From Brevundimonas goettingensis (lineage in GTDB: Bacteria > Pseudomonadota > Alphaproteobacteria > Caulobacterales > Caulobacteraceae): a stretch of 64,000 bases of DNA. Of this stretch, positions 1-9,321 are shown piece by piece. The position numbers and the translations under genes are program-made. The stretch covers positions 1,597,001-1,661,000 of the forward strand of contig NZ_CP062222.1 in NCBI RefSeq assembly GCF_017487405.1, read 5' to 3'. The notes under the pieces were generated by a model that saw nothing but the letters and a program-made list of their open reading frames with translations, did no database searches and was not told where the DNA came from. The first letter of the stretch is position 1; each line of letters starts with the position of its first letter.

Positions 1-1146
1 GAAGCCGGCCTCCTCCGGCCCGTGCATCTTGGGTTTGACGATATAGATCGAGCCGGCGCGGCTGTTGCGGAACCGCCCCTCCCCTTTCAGGTCGTGGATC
101 GCGATCAGGCTGGTGACGATGGCGTCGAGGATGCCCTCGGGCGCCTCTGCGCCGTTCGCCAGACGCACGGCGGGGGTGGTCATCAGGTGCCCGACATTGC
201 GCACGAACATCAGGCTGCGGCCCGGCAGGACCAGCTCCGAACCGTTCGGCGCGGTATAGGTCCGGTCGGTATTCAGTGTACGGACCATCGACCGTCCACC
301 CTTGTCGAATCCGGCCTGAAGATCGCCCTTCATCAGGCCCAGCCAGTTGGCATAGGCCGCGACCTTGTCCTCGGCGTCGACGGCGGCGACGGAGTCCTCG
401 AGGTCGGCGATCGTGGACAGGGCGGCTTCGAGAACCACGTCGGCGATGCCCGCCGGATCGCTCGCCCCGATCGGATGGGCGCGGTCGACGACCACCTCGA
501 TATGCAGGCCGTTGTGGCGGAACAGCAGATTGTCACCGGCGCGGCCGACGAACTGGGCCGCGTCGGCCAGCGCCGGGTCGCCGCCCGTGAAGTCAGTCCA
601 GCTCCCGCTCGCCAGAGGCACGGCCTCGTCGAGGAAGGCCTTGGCCCAGGCGATGACCTGCGCGCCGCGTTCGGGGTCATAGCCCTTGCTCGCCGCCGCG
701 CCCGGGATCGCGTCCGTGCCGTAGAGGGCGTCGTACAGGCTGCCCCAGCGCGCGTTGGCGGCGTTCAGCAGGAAGCGGGCGTTGAGGATCGGCACGACCA
801 GCTGGGCGCCGGCCAGGGCCGCGACCTCGGCGTCGACCTTCGTCGGCTGAATGGCGAAGGGGGCGGGTTCGGCGACCAGATAGCCGATCTCGCGCAGGAA
901 GGCCTCATAGGCGGCCGGGTCGGGCTGGCCCGGTTGGGCCAGATGCCAGGCGTCGATCTTCGCCTGCAGATCGTCGCGCTTCGCCAGCAGGGCCGCGTTC
1001 TCGGGCGCGAAACGGGCGAAGACGTCGGCGACGCCGGTCCAGAAGGCGGCGGCGTCGAGGCCGGTCCCGGGCAGGGCCTCACCGTCGATGAAGGCGGTCA
1101 GGGATTGGGCGACCTTGAGGCCGGCCTTGTCGATCATCTGTTCCAT
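1..1146 (-). CDS. glcB: malate synthase G, N-terminal part (cut by window edge)
   Basis: Reading the minus strand from the ATG at 1146 gives an open frame of about 382 codons that runs off the left edge without a stop. It contains the malate synthase G features [23 protein letters not shown] and [16 protein letters not shown], the last close to the truncation. The enzyme condenses glyoxylate with acetyl-CoA to malate in the cytoplasm (glyoxylate bypass). The full protein is usually about 720 aa, so roughly half is present. A second in-frame ATG lies three codons on, at 1137. The gene is divergent from a LysR regulator with 77 bp between them, the usual arrangement for a regulator and its target, although the link is inferred. 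Confidence 0.93.
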   Translation of the reverse strand, partial: MEQMIDKAGLKVAQSLTAFIDGEALPGTGLDAAAFWTGVADVFARFAPENAALLAKRDDLQAKIDAWHLAQPGQPDPAAYEAFLREIGYLVAEPAPFAIQPTKVDAEVAALAGAQLVVPILNARFLLNAANARWGSLYDALYGTDAIPGAAASKGYDPERGAQVIAWAKAFLDEAVPLASGSWTDFTGGDPALADAAQFVGRAGDNLLFRHNGLHIEVVVDRAHPIGASDPAGIADVVLEAALSTIADLEDSVAAVDAEDKVAAYANWLGLMKGDLQAGFDKGGRSMVRTLNTDRTYTAPNGSELVLPGRSLMFVRNVGHLMTTPAVRLANGAEAPEGILDAIVTSLIAIHDLKGEGRFRNSRAGSIYIVKPKMHGPEEAGF

Positions 1147-1223
1147 GGCCGAAGGATAGACCGGGCTGGGTATGCGCGGTAGAGATATAAAACGAAAGAC
1201 AGTCATTCCTCAGAAGAACAGAT

Positions 1224-2114
1224 ATGCTGGACCCTGACTACGCCCTGTTCGCCCGAGTGGTCGCCGCCGGAAGCCTGTCGGCGGCGGCGCGCGACATGGG
1301 CATCTCGCCCGCCATGGCGTCCAAGCGAATGGCGCGGCTGGAGGCGCGGCTGGGCGCGCGGCTGATCCATCGGACCACGCGGCGGCTGGCCCTGACCGAA
1401 CAGGGCGAGGGCTTCCATCGGGATGTGCTCGGTATCCTGGCGGCGGTCGAGGCGGCCGAGGCGCGGCTGCGCGGACCGGGCGATGGCCTGTCGGGACCGG
1501 TGCGGCTGTCGGCGCCGACGTCCTTCGGGCGGATGCATCTGGCGCCGCATCTGAAGCCGTTTCTGGACCGGCATCCGGGGATCCAGCTGACGCTCGACCT
1601 GTCCGACGGCTTCTCCGACCTGATCGCCGAGAAGATCGATCTGGCGATCCGGATTTCGTCGGGCGTCGCGCCCGGACTGGACGCGCGCCGACTGGCGACC
1701 AGCCGTCGCATCCTGTGCGCCGCGCCGGCCTATCTGGAGATGCACGGCGCGCCCGCGAGCCTGACCGATCTGGCGAACCATCGGCTGGTGGCGGCCGAGG
1801 GCCAGCTGCCCTGGCGGCTGACGACCGGCAAGCGACAAGTCGAGGTGAGCGGCGTCAGCCATGTCCGCACCAACTCCAGCGAGGTGGTGCGCGAGCTCGC
1901 TCTTTCGGGGCTGGGCGTCGCCCTGCGCTCGCTGTGGGACGTGTCGGAGGAACTGGCCTCGGGGCAGCTGGTCCGCGTCCTGCCCGAGGTCGAGGGGGCC
2001 GCCGACGTCGGCATCCATGCGGTGCGGCCGCGTGGCGAACCCTCGGCCGCCGTCGCCGCCCTGACCGACTTCATCGCCGGGCTCTACAGCCCCGCGCCGT
2101 GGGAAGACGACTAA
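1224..2114 (+). CDS. LysR-family transcriptional regulator
   Basis: A 296-aa protein with an N-terminal winged HTH (residues 1-60, including AARDMGISPAMASKRMARLE) and a periplasmic-binding-like effector domain (about 88-290) with the typical GPVRLSAPTSFGRMHL opening. Length and layout are standard for LysR regulators of the subgroup often linked to oxidoreductase genes. It is transcribed divergently from the malate synthase gene and may regulate that gene or itself through the 77-bp intergenic region. The effector cannot be inferred. The adjacent mutL is on the same strand 94 bp downstream and is probably independent. Confidence 0.9.
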   Translation: MLDPDYALFARVVAAGSLSAAARDMGISPAMASKRMARLEARLGARLIHRTTRRLALTEQGEGFHRDVLGILAAVEAAEARLRGPGDGLSGPVRLSAPTSFGRMHLAPHLKPFLDRHPGIQLTLDLSDGFSDLIAEKIDLAIRISSGVAPGLDARRLATSRRILCAAPAYLEMHGAPASLTDLANHRLVAAEGQLPWRLTTGKRQVEVSGVSHVRTNSSEVVRELALSGLGVALRSLWDVSEELASGQLVRVLPEVEGAADVGIHAVRPRGEPSAAVAALTDFIAGLYSPAPWEDD

Positions 2115-2208
2115 CCACGCAGACGCAGAATCGGCCGATATTCTGGTGATCCGGGCCGCCGTTCCTATCTGGACGAGAGGCCCCTCTTCCCGCCAGAACT
2201 GACGCTTC

Positions 2209-4077
2209 ATGCCCATCCGCCGCCTTCCGCCCGAGACCGTCAACCGCATCGCCGCCGGCGAGGTGGTCGAGCGGCCGGCCAGCGCCATCAAGGAGCTGGT
2301 CGAAAACGCCCTTGATGCGGGCGCGCGGCGGGTCGAGGTCCAGGCGGACGGCGGCGGACTGGCGCGCATCCTGATCGCCGACGACGGGCACGGGATGGCG
2401 GCTGACCAACTGGCCCTGGCGGTCGAGCGGCACGCCACCTCCAAGCTGGAGCCCGATGACGCGGGCGACGTCGACCTGCTGCGGATCAACACCCTGGGCT
2501 TCCGCGGCGAGGCCCTGCCCTCGATCGGCTCGGTGGCACGGCTGACCATCACCAGCCGTCCGAAAGAGGGCGGCGACGCCCATATGATCCATGTCGAGGG
2601 CGGGGATCAGAAGGCGGTCGCGCCCGCCGGCTTCCCCGGGCCGCACGGGGCGCGGGTCGAGGTGCGCGACCTGTTCTACGCCACCCCGGCACGGCTGAAG
2701 TTCATGAAGTCCGAGCGGGCCGAGGCCATGGCCATCTCTGACGAGATCAAGCGTCAGGCCATGGCGCATGAGAGCGTCGCCTTCACCCTGGACCTCGACG
2801 GCAAGACGGTCCTGCGCCTGCCCGCCGAACATCCGGGCGACGAGGGTCGGCTGAAGCGACTGGCCGCCCTGCTCGGCCGCGATTTCGAGGCCAACGCCCT
2901 GCTGATCGATCAGGAGCGGGATGGCGTGCGCCTCAGCGGCTATGCGGGCCTGCCAACCTATTCGCGGGGCAATGCGGCGCATCAGTATCTGTTCGTCAAC
3001 GGCCGCCCGGTGCGCGACCGGCTCCTGCAGGGGGCGCTGCGCGGCGCCTATGCCGACTTCCTCGCCCGCGACCGCCACCCGGCGGCGGTGCTCTTCCTCG
3101 AGGTCGATCCGCTGTATGTCGACGTCAACGTCCATCCGGCCAAGGCGGAGGTGCGGTTCCGCGATCCGGCACTGGTGCGCGGGCTCATTGTCGGCGGACT
3201 GAGGCATGCGCTGGCCGCCGCCGGACACCGGGCCTCGACGACGGTGGCGGCGGATGCGCTGGCGGGTTTCACGGCCCATACAGGTGCGCCGAGCCCGAAC
3301 TATCCTGCATGGAGCCCGTCCACGCCCTCGGCGACGAGCTTCAGTGGGTGGCAGGGCTGGGAGGCGCCGCCCGTGCGCCCCGTGACCGGCGTCCTGCCGG
3401 GACTGAACGAACAATCGGCGCGGGTCGAGCAGGTGTCGCCCAGCTTTGCCTCATGGCCCAGCCAAGGCGGATCGGGCGCGGCGCCCGACTACGTCGACCA
3501 TCCGCTGGGCGCCGCCCGGGCCCAGGTGCACGGCACCTATATCGTCGCCCAGACGCGCGACGGCATCGTGGTGGTGGACCAGCACGCGGCCCACGAGCGG
3601 CTCGTCTATGAGAAGATGAAGGTGCAGATGGCGGCCGGGTCGGTGACGCGGCAGGCCCTGCTGACGCCCGAGGTCGTCGAGCTGGATCCGTCCGAAGCCG
3701 ACCGGGTCGTGGCCAAGGCGGACGAACTGGCCGAGCTGGGCCTGATCGTCGAGGCCTTCGGCGCCGGGGCGGTGCTGGTGCGCGAGACTCCGGCCCTGCT
3801 GGGCGACACGGACGTTCAAGGCCTGATCCGCGATATCGCCGACGACCTGTCCGAACACGGGGCGGCGCTGGCCTTGAGCGAACGTCTGGGCGAGGTCTGC
3901 GGCACCATGGCCTGCCACGGCTCGGTCCGCGCCGGCCGCGTGCTGTCGGCGCCCGAGATGAACGCCCTGCTCCGCCAGATGGAGGCCACCCCCCACTCCG
4001 GACAGTGCAACCACGGTCGCCCGACCTATGTCGAGCTGAAGCTGGGCGACCTCGAGAAGCTGTTCGGGCGGCGGTGA
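2209..4077 (+). CDS. mutL: DNA mismatch repair protein MutL
   Basis: A 622-aa protein that couples MutS mismatch recognition to strand incision. The N-terminal GHKL ATPase is complete: [20 protein letters not shown] (residues about 11-30), the DDGHGM motif, [10 protein letters not shown] and the transducer domain with [12 protein letters not shown] low-complexity linker spans about 350-430. The C-terminal domain carries [12 protein letters not shown], which fits the DQHA(x2)E(x4)E metal-binding endonuclease motif, plus ACHGSVRAG and QCNHGRPT near the end. It should therefore be the nicking type used by bacteria without MutH. The ATG was chosen because the conserved [17 protein letters not shown] begins three residues in. 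Confidence 0.97.
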   Translation: MPIRRLPPETVNRIAAGEVVERPASAIKELVENALDAGARRVEVQADGGGLARILIADDGHGMAADQLALAVERHATSKLEPDDAGDVDLLRINTLGFRGEALPSIGSVARLTITSRPKEGGDAHMIHVEGGDQKAVAPAGFPGPHGARVEVRDLFYATPARLKFMKSERAEAMAISDEIKRQAMAHESVAFTLDLDGKTVLRLPAEHPGDEGRLKRLAALLGRDFEANALLIDQERDGVRLSGYAGLPTYSRGNAAHQYLFVNGRPVRDRLLQGALRGAYADFLARDRHPAAVLFLEVDPLYVDVNVHPAKAEVRFRDPALVRGLIVGGLRHALAAAGHRASTTVAADALAGFTAHTGAPSPNYPAWSPSTPSATSFSGWQGWEAPPVRPVTGVLPGLNEQSARVEQVSPSFASWPSQGGSGAAPDYVDHPLGAARAQVHGTYIVAQTRDGIVVVDQHAAHERLVYEKMKVQMAAGSVTRQALLTPEVVELDPSEADRVVAKADELAELGLIVEAFGAGAVLVRETPALLGDTDVQGLIRDIADDLSEHGAALALSERLGEVCGTMACHGSVRAGRVLSAPEMNALLRQMEATPHSGQCNHGRPTYVELKLGDLEKLFGRR

Positions 4078-4089
4078 TCTCAAACACCG

Positions 4090-4207
4090 CTCATCCCCGC
4101 GAAAGCCGGGATCCAGATTGCAGATCAGGCCTCAGGAGGTTCGCACTGCTCGAGCCCTTGCGGCACAGACGGCGTGTGAATCTGGATCCCGACTTCGTCG
4201 GGATGAG
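4090..4207. repeat. inverted repeat, REP-like intergenic palindromes
   Basis: Two arms of about 29-30 bp (4090-4119 and 4179-4207) are near-perfect inverted copies of one another. Each arm contains its own small palindrome (CCCGCGAAAGCCGGG on the left, CCCGACTTCGTCGGG on the right) followed or preceded by ATCCAGATT/AATCTGGAT. This is the structure of the short palindromic repeats scattered between genes in many alphaproteobacteria. It lies between mutL and the phosphatase gene. Confidence 0.75.
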
Positions 4208-4221
4208 CGGAGAAGAGAGTC

Positions 4222-4686
4222 ATGAAGCCATCCATCCTCTTCGTGTGCCTCGGCAACATCTGTCGCTCGCCGCTGGCCGAGGCGGCGATGAAGGCCGAGG
4301 CGGGTCGACTGGGGCTCGACATCGAGATCGAGTCGGCGGGGACCGGCGGCTGGCACGTCGGCGATCCGCCGGACCGGAGGGCTCAGGCGACAGCGCGGCG
4401 GCACGGGGTGGATATCTCGGGCTATCGGGGGCGGCAGGTGAAGGCGGAGGACTTCCGCCACTTCACACATATCGTGGCGCTGGATGCTGACAATCTGGCC
4501 AACCTGAAGCGGCTGCGGCCGAAGGACGGGACGGCGGCGCTGAGCCTGCTGCTGGACCATGCCGGGCGGCAGGGACAGTCGGTGGCCGACCCCTACTATG
4601 GCGATGACGCCGGGTTCGAGACGACCTGGCGGGAGGTCAGCGCAGGGGCCGCGGGGCTGGCGAAGGAACTGGCGCCGACTTCCTAG
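4222..4686 (+). CDS. low-molecular-weight protein-tyrosine phosphatase
   Basis: A 154-aa cytoplasmic phosphatase. The P-loop CLGNICRSP (residues 9-17) supplies the nucleophilic Cys and the phosphate-binding Arg of the Cx5R(S/T) signature. The general acid Asp lies in VADPYYG near residue 130. Length is normal for the family. It dephosphorylates tyrosine or other small phosphomonoesters; the physiological substrate is not evident. Its stop codon overlaps the stop of the convergent ctaA gene by four bases (4683-4686). Confidence 0.92.
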   Translation: MKPSILFVCLGNICRSPLAEAAMKAEAGRLGLDIEIESAGTGGWHVGDPPDRRAQATARRHGVDISGYRGRQVKAEDFRHFTHIVALDADNLANLKRLRPKDGTAALSLLLDHAGRQGQSVADPYYGDDAGFETTWREVSAGAAGLAKELAPTS

Positions 4687-5744
4687 CGCCTTCTGGGCCC
4701 TGACATGAACAGCCGGGGCTGCGAGCGGCGGACCAGCCAGAGGTTGGCGGTCGCCAGCAGCAGGACGACGGCGGCGCCCGCCTGGTGCAACCCACCCAGC
4801 CACAAGGGTACGGCGTTGATCAGGGTGACGATCCCCAGCAGGGCCTGCAGCCACAGGGCGCCCGCGACAAGGAAGGCCGAGAAGCCCAGCCCCTCGGCCA
4901 GCCGCCAGCGCCAGGCCTGGACAGCATAGGCCGTGCCGCCGATCAGCAGGGCGTAGGCCCAGATGCGGTGATTGAACTGGACCAGGGCCTGATCGTGCAG
5001 GAAGGCGATGGCGCCTTTCCCCCATTCGACAGGCGGGAAGAACCCACCGTTCATCAGCGGCCAGTCGGTATAGACGAAGCCCGCCTTGGCCCCGGCGACG
5101 AGGCCGCCCAGCAGGCACTGGACGAAGACCGCGACCAGAAGGGCAGTGGCGCCCCGGCTCCAGCCCTCGGGCGAGCGCGAATGCTCCTGCCCGGCCCAGG
5201 CCTCCAGCCCCGTCCAGATCAGGCCCATGAAGATCAGGAGGGCGAGGCCCAGATGGATGGTCAGCCGCTCGGGCGCGACGTCGACGCGGACCGACAGGCC
5301 GCTCGTCACCATCCACCAGCCGATCAGCCCCTGAAGCCCGCCCATGGCCAGCAGGACCAGGCAGCGCCAGATCAGTCGACGCGGGATGCGTTTGATCACC
5401 ACGAAGACGACGAAGGGCAGGAAGAACACCACACCGACCAGCCGCCCGACCAGCCGGTGCAGCCACTCCCACCAGAAGATGCCCTGAAACTCCGACAGAC
5501 TCATGCCCGCGTTGATCTGGGCGTACTGGGGGATGGCCTTGTACTTCTGGAAGGCGTCGGCCCAGGCGGCGTCGGACATCGGCGGGATGGCGCCCATGAT
5601 CGGCTTCCACTCGGTGATCGACAGGCCGGAGCCGGTCAGGCGGGTGACGCCCCCGATCACCACCATGGCGAAGACCATGGCGGCGCAGAGGAACAGCCAG
5701 ATGGCGACCGAACGGCTCTGGTCGCGGTACGCGAAACGGTTCAT
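4683..5744 (-). CDS. ctaA: heme A synthase (CtaA/COX15 type)
   Basis: A 353-aa polytopic inner-membrane protein with about eight hydrophobic segments. It oxidises the C8 methyl of heme O to the formyl of heme A for aa3-type cytochrome oxidase. Visible family features are [18 protein letters not shown] near residue 32, [11 protein letters not shown] near 90, a heme-ligand His in LTIHLGLAL near 165, and FNHRIWAY and GGLHQAGA in the second half. The protein matches the alphaproteobacterial/mitochondrial class in length. It is convergent with the phosphatase gene. Confidence 0.95.
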   Translation of the reverse strand: MNRFAYRDQSRSVAIWLFLCAAMVFAMVVIGGVTRLTGSGLSITEWKPIMGAIPPMSDAAWADAFQKYKAIPQYAQINAGMSLSEFQGIFWWEWLHRLVGRLVGVVFFLPFVVFVVIKRIPRRLIWRCLVLLAMGGLQGLIGWWMVTSGLSVRVDVAPERLTIHLGLALLIFMGLIWTGLEAWAGQEHSRSPEGWSRGATALLVAVFVQCLLGGLVAGAKAGFVYTDWPLMNGGFFPPVEWGKGAIAFLHDQALVQFNHRIWAYALLIGGTAYAVQAWRWRLAEGLGFSAFLVAGALWLQALLGIVTLINAVPLWLGGLHQAGAAVVLLLATANLWLVRRSQPRLFMSGPRRR

Positions 5745-5889
5745 TCGACGCCCGATGTCCTGACGGCTATGCTAGGGGTCGGGAAGGACCCCGGACCGTG
5801 GCGGTATGCCCGCCCGGGGCGACAAGATCAAAGACGATTTCGCAGCCCGGCGCGGCGCGAAAGTCGAACACGGTTGGAGGAACAAGGGC

Positions 5890-6141
5890 TTGCAATACGC
5901 CGACATCGTCATCGCCGCCCTGGGTGTTCTGGCCGTGGCCTGGATCGCCGACCTGCTGAGCGGCAAGCGCGGCTATTTCGCCGCCCTGCTGGTCGCCGGA
6001 GTCGGCGCCGTGTGCGGCTGGTTTCTGCCGATCCGGGTGTTCGCAAACACCACGATGGACAGCTGGCAGTGGGTGATCTGGGCGCTGGGCGGGGCGGTGT
6101 TCAGCCTGGTGGCCTACTACCTGTTCCGGAACAAGCGCTGA
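5890..6141 (+). CDS. small membrane protein, TTG start
   Basis: 83 aa with three predicted membrane segments (IVIAALGVLAVAWIADLL; YFAALLVAGVGAVCGWFL; WVIWALGGAVFSLVAYYLF) and a short basic tail. The frame is open further upstream to an ATG at 5806. The TTG at 5890 is preferred because GGAGG at 5876-5880 sits 9 nt before it, and the extra N-terminus would be charged and non-conserved in character. The topology recalls small GlsB/YeaQ-type proteins, but I cannot assign the family. The stop overlaps the next start (TGATG), so the two genes are probably co-translated. Confidence 0.7.
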   Translation: MQYADIVIAALGVLAVAWIADLLSGKRGYFAALLVAGVGAVCGWFLPIRVFANTTMDSWQWVIWALGGAVFSLVAYYLFRNKR

Positions 6142-6353
6142 TGGGCCCCAAGCTCGGTCCTCGCGCCCGGCGGGCCGTCGCGGCGCTGGGCGTCGTCGGC
6201 TTCCTGATCTTCTACGTCTGGGCTGTGATCTCGATCGGCTCCCATCTGCCCGACAACCAGATCGTGCGGCTGCTCTACTACGGCATCGCCGGCATCGCCT
6301 GGGGCTTCCCCCTGCTGCCCCTGCTGAGCTGGGCCGAGAAGAAGCCGAAATAA
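6141..6353 (+). CDS. DUF2842-like small membrane protein
   Basis: 70 aa with two membrane segments (AVAALGVVGFLIFYVWAVISI and LLYYGIAGIAWGFPLLPLL) joined by a short loop containing LPDN, and ending in a lysine-rich tail. Size and pattern match the DUF2842 family of alphaproteobacterial membrane proteins of unknown function. The ATG overlaps the stop of the preceding gene (TGATG at 6139-6143), which implies translational coupling. This is the last gene before the tRNA fragment and thus the last chromosomal gene on this side of the integration site. Confidence 0.75.
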   Translation: MGPKLGPRARRAVAALGVVGFLIFYVWAVISIGSHLPDNQIVRLLYYGIAGIAWGFPLLPLLSWAEKKPK

Positions 6354-6421
6354 CCGATAGCGGAATTGCAAAGGGGCCGCCCGAAAGCGACCCCTTCAAC
6401 CAACCGTCTTCATGAAGAAGA

Positions 6422-6466
6422 TGGTCGGAGCGACAGGATTCGAACCTGCGACCCCTTGACCCCCAG
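6422..6466 (-). other. tRNA-Pro(GGG) 3' fragment, probable attachment site
   Basis: The minus strand reads as the 3' 45 nt of a tRNA-Pro gene: the 3' part of the anticodon loop with CTGGGGGTCAAGG, then the T-arm GGTTCGAATCC, the acceptor 3' strand and an encoded CCA. Identity stops just after the anticodon (6466), and no 5' half follows. The integrase gene begins 170 bp further on. Such duplicated tRNA 3' ends are the direct repeats left by tyrosine-recombinase integration. The intact tRNA should lie at the other end of the element, beyond this window. Confidence 0.82.
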
Positions 6467-6634
6467 CGGCCTCTCGCCCCTTTTTCACCACAGTTCAGGA
6501 CGGTTCAAATCTGTTCTAAACTGCTGTTTTCCTTTTATTTTTTGAAACTCCGACAGTTCGCGGCTATTCTCTGAGTTCCTGCATTTTGCTCCCCATATGT
6601 GCCCCAAATTTCCGGGGCCGAGGACGAGGACCAG

Positions 6635-8041
6635 ATGGCCGCGACCAAGTTGACAGACCGCAGCGTCGCCGCGCTGAGGCCAACCGCCGGAGACCGGCTG
6701 GAACTCTGGGATGCCGATTTGAAGGGGTTGTACCTCCGCATCTCCGGCCATTCAAAAGTCTGGGGCTTCAGGTATCGTCGCCCCGACGGGAGCCAGCCGC
6801 GCATGCGGCTGGGTCACTACGTCCCCCCCGATCAGGCTTTCGGGGACAAGTCTGCGCTGACCGTCGCCGGCGCCCGGGCGAAGGCGAGACGAATTCTAAG
6901 CGACGTCGACGACGGCAAGGATCCCGCGACAGAGGCCCAGATCGTGAAGGCTGAAGCGAGGGACGAACCCCTTCGAACCTTCGCCGACATGGCAGAGGGC
7001 TATTTCCAGGCGACCGAAAGCGGCGAGTACCGGCCCAGCAAGAAGCGAAAGCGGGCGCCCACCATCCTGTCCGAGAGAAACCTCTACAAGAAGCATCTGG
7101 GGCCCATCGCCTCCCTGCGCATCGAGGCGGTGACGAAGGCTGTCGTCCGTCAAAGGCTTCGGGACATCCTCCAGGAGGGCAAGGGTGTGACCTCCAACCG
7201 CGCCCGCAGCCTGATCAGTCAGATCTTCGCGTGGGGAATCACCGAGGACCGGGTTCTCAAGAACCCCGCCCAACAGCTCGACGATCTCGCCGAGGAAACA
7301 CCGCGCACCCGGGTCCTGAACGATATGGAGCTGCGGGCGCTGTGGCGCGCGCTTGAGGACACCTCCGGCTTTCGCCGCCCGCTTCCGAAAGGCCGCGACG
7401 AGCCTCTCATGGTCGGCCGCCCGATTCGGATCGCGATCCAGTTGGCGGCGCTCCTGCTCCAACGGCGGGCGGAGATCGCCGAAATGCGCGTCGCGGAACT
7501 GGATTTCGAGGAACGGACCTGGACGATTCCGGCGGCCCGCACCAAGGCCGGCCGTACGACCGTCGTCCCGCTCGGTGAGTTTTCGATCCTGCTGATCCGC
7601 GAAGCCCTCGCGCTTCGGCCCAGGCTTGCCGACGGCGAGAAGCCCTCCCCGTTCGTCTTCGTCGGCCGGGGCGAGGTTCCCGGCGCCATTCACCCTTCAG
7701 CGATCAGCCACGCCATGCGCGACATCCGGGCGGCGATCGATGTTCCCGACATCACCGTCCACGATCTGCGTCGCAGTGGCGCGACACGGCTCGCAAAAGC
7801 CCGCGTCAGCCCCTTCATCCTGTCGAAGCTGCTCAACCACGCCAATGAGCTCGGCGGCGGATCTTCGATCACCATGTCGGTCTACGTCCAGCACGACTAT
7901 CTCGAGGAAAAGCGTGAAGCGATCGAGATCCTTGAACGCACGATCCTGGCCACGGTCAAACCGGTCTCCGCCCTGGAGACACAAGGTGTGAAAGCCCTGC
8001 CTCCTCCGGGCGACCCGATCCAGCCGGAGCTGGCGCTGTGA
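6635..8041 (+). CDS. int: P4-type tyrosine site-specific integrase
   Basis: 468 aa from the ATG at 6635. An upstream ATG at 6599 is also in frame, but GAGGA lies just before 6635 and family proteins start with a similar KLTDRSV segment. The N-terminal DUF4102-like arm-binding domain (1-100) is followed by a core-binding domain and a catalytic domain. The catalytic Arg lies in QRRAEIAEMR, the HxxR box is HDLRRSG, and the nucleophilic Tyr probably lies in the C-terminal VYVQHDY. It recombines the element with the tRNA 3' end. Its position next to the tRNA fragment supports it as the gene of this element rather than a relic. Confidence 0.93.
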   Translation: MAATKLTDRSVAALRPTAGDRLELWDADLKGLYLRISGHSKVWGFRYRRPDGSQPRMRLGHYVPPDQAFGDKSALTVAGARAKARRILSDVDDGKDPATEAQIVKAEARDEPLRTFADMAEGYFQATESGEYRPSKKRKRAPTILSERNLYKKHLGPIASLRIEAVTKAVVRQRLRDILQEGKGVTSNRARSLISQIFAWGITEDRVLKNPAQQLDDLAEETPRTRVLNDMELRALWRALEDTSGFRRPLPKGRDEPLMVGRPIRIAIQLAALLLQRRAEIAEMRVAELDFEERTWTIPAARTKAGRTTVVPLGEFSILLIREALALRPRLADGEKPSPFVFVGRGEVPGAIHPSAISHAMRDIRAAIDVPDITVHDLRRSGATRLAKARVSPFILSKLLNHANELGGGSSITMSVYVQHDYLEEKREAIEILERTILATVKPVSALETQGVKALPPPGDPIQPELAL

Positions 8042-8101
8042 CCCATCGGAGCCATGCCCCCGATCGTGCCAACCATACGCTATTAGCGTAGAGTCTTTGC
8101 C

Positions 8102-8443
8102 GTGAGCTGGACCCCCGGGGACATTCTCATCACCCTGGACGACGACGCCGTCTTCGATCCGGTCGTAACGGCCAGGATCGACACTCCGGACGGGCCGGTC
8201 TGGGTGATGGCGGAGGTCCTCAGGTCAGGTCCCACGCTGCGTCTGCACGGGCTACACCTGCACGGAACAGGTCCGAACAGCCTCGGCGTCACGAAACTCC
8301 GCTGGTTGATCCAGGTGGTCATGGAGACGATCGATGTCGATGAAATCATCGTTGGCGGCGCAACTCGGACCACGGGTGCGAACCGAGGCCGTCGCTCCGG
8401 TCAACAGCGATTCCAGCGCAAGGGTCATCCTTCGTCCCCTTGA
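8102..8443 (+). CDS. unknown protein overlapping an XRE regulator gene
   Basis: 113 aa from a GTG start, family not recognised. The first 85 residues look like a compact alpha/beta fold (DILITLDDDAVFD, VWVMAEVLRSG, WLIQVVMETIDVDEIIV), and the tail is short, basic and Ser/Gly/Arg-rich. It overlaps the next gene by up to 110 bp in another reading frame and lies directly behind the integrase. A small protein upstream of and overlapping an HTH regulator resembles a toxin-antitoxin arrangement. Nothing in the sequence identifies a toxin fold, so this is only a context-based guess. Confidence 0.55.
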   Translation: MSWTPGDILITLDDDAVFDPVVTARIDTPDGPVWVMAEVLRSGPTLRLHGLHLHGTGPNSLGVTKLRWLIQVVMETIDVDEIIVGGATRTTGANRGRRSGQQRFQRKGHPSSP

Positions 8444-8870
8444 CGCCTTCATGCAGACGGTGCCGTTCGCGCGCGCCCTTGTGCGACGCGGCGTCAAGGC
8501 CAGCGTCGCGCGCGCTGTCGCCGAGCGGCTCCTGACGGGCCGCTCGGCGCATCTGGAGATTCCACGATACGACGGCGCCCCGTTGATCCAGGAGCTGCGA
8601 AACCTGGGGGTGGGTGCGAAACGGCCGTTGCCCGCCAGTGGCCGCAAGCTGGCGCGGACACGCAAGGGCCTCAACCTCAGCCAGGAACAGTTCGCCAACT
8701 CCGTAGGCCTTGAAGTGCGAACGCTGCAGAACTGGGAGCAGAAGCGGGACGAGGTCTTCGATGGACCGACGGCGCTGCTGATCAAGATCCTCGAGCTCTA
8801 TCCTGAGGTGGCCCAACAGGTCGCCGCCGACGATCCGTCCAGCGGGCCAGACGTTCAATCCGCAGCGTGA
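8334..8870 (+). CDS. XRE-type helix-turn-helix regulator
   Basis: Up to 178 aa. The C-terminal third has an XRE/HigA-like HTH (KLARTRKGLNLSQEQFANSV, then LEVRTLQNWEQKRD and ALLIKILELYPEVAQQV). The N-terminal half contains a basic helical region (VRRGVKASVARAVAERLL). The ATG at 8334 overlaps the preceding gene. A shorter start at 8451 would remove the overlap and still keep the conserved-looking part. The fold is that of antitoxins and autoregulators encoded beside small partners. It ends in a GTGA overlap with the next short frame. Confidence 0.7.
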   Translation: MSMKSSLAAQLGPRVRTEAVAPVNSDSSARVILRPLDAFMQTVPFARALVRRGVKASVARAVAERLLTGRSAHLEIPRYDGAPLIQELRNLGVGAKRPLPASGRKLARTRKGLNLSQEQFANSVGLEVRTLQNWEQKRDEVFDGPTALLIKILELYPEVAQQVAADDPSSGPDVQSAA

Positions 8871-9049
8871 CACCACCCACGTCTTTCCAGTCCGACACGC
8901 CAAAGCTTCATGCCGCCGCCGTGCGTCAGCGCGTCTTCGCCGGCGTTTCCGAGGAGGACGTGGCGGCCGCTCTCGGGGTGCTGGACGCCGTGGCATGTCG
9001 GCTCGGTGAAGGATCAGACCCAGCGCGCGCGGCGAATGGCCGGGTCTGA
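8867..9049 (+). CDS. short hypothetical protein coupled to the XRE gene
   Basis: 60 aa from a GTG that overlaps the XRE stop codon (GTGA at 8867-8870). The segment VRQRVFAGVSEEDVAAALGVLDAVACRLGEG reads like an isolated MarR-like or regulator C-terminal helix pair. The overlap is the main support; there is no recognisable domain and no strong ribosome site. It may be a remnant. The following 270 bp (9050-9321) hold no convincing gene. Confidence 0.35.
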   Translation: MTPPTSFQSDTPKLHAAAVRQRVFAGVSEEDVAAALGVLDAVACRLGEGSDPARAANGRV

Positions 9050-9321
9050 GGCCCTTTTCCCCCTGGGGCCCTTCAGGCCAAGCACCGGCGTCACCCGTTC
9101 GTCAGACGCCGTGGCGGAATCACCAGCTGCGCTCCCATGCCTGGGTCGGTGAAATCTCTCGAGCGCCGTCACGCCCGTATTCGACCGCTTCGAACGCAGC
9201 CGTCCCCAAGCCCGCTTCGACCGTCTTGTCGGGCGGGTCGATCGAAGGCCTTGGGCCGCCGCAACGCTCTTCCGCCGGACCCGCTGCCGGCCCTCCGCTC
9301 GACGCCGAGCTGCGCGGACCT

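Noticed and set aside
22..1182. 386-aa plus-strand open frame
   Set aside because: It is antisense to malate synthase G, whose conserved motifs read cleanly on the minus strand to the window edge.
6422..6466. complete tRNA-Pro gene
   Set aside because: Only the 3' 45 nt are present; the 5' half and the anticodon-arm partner strand are missing.
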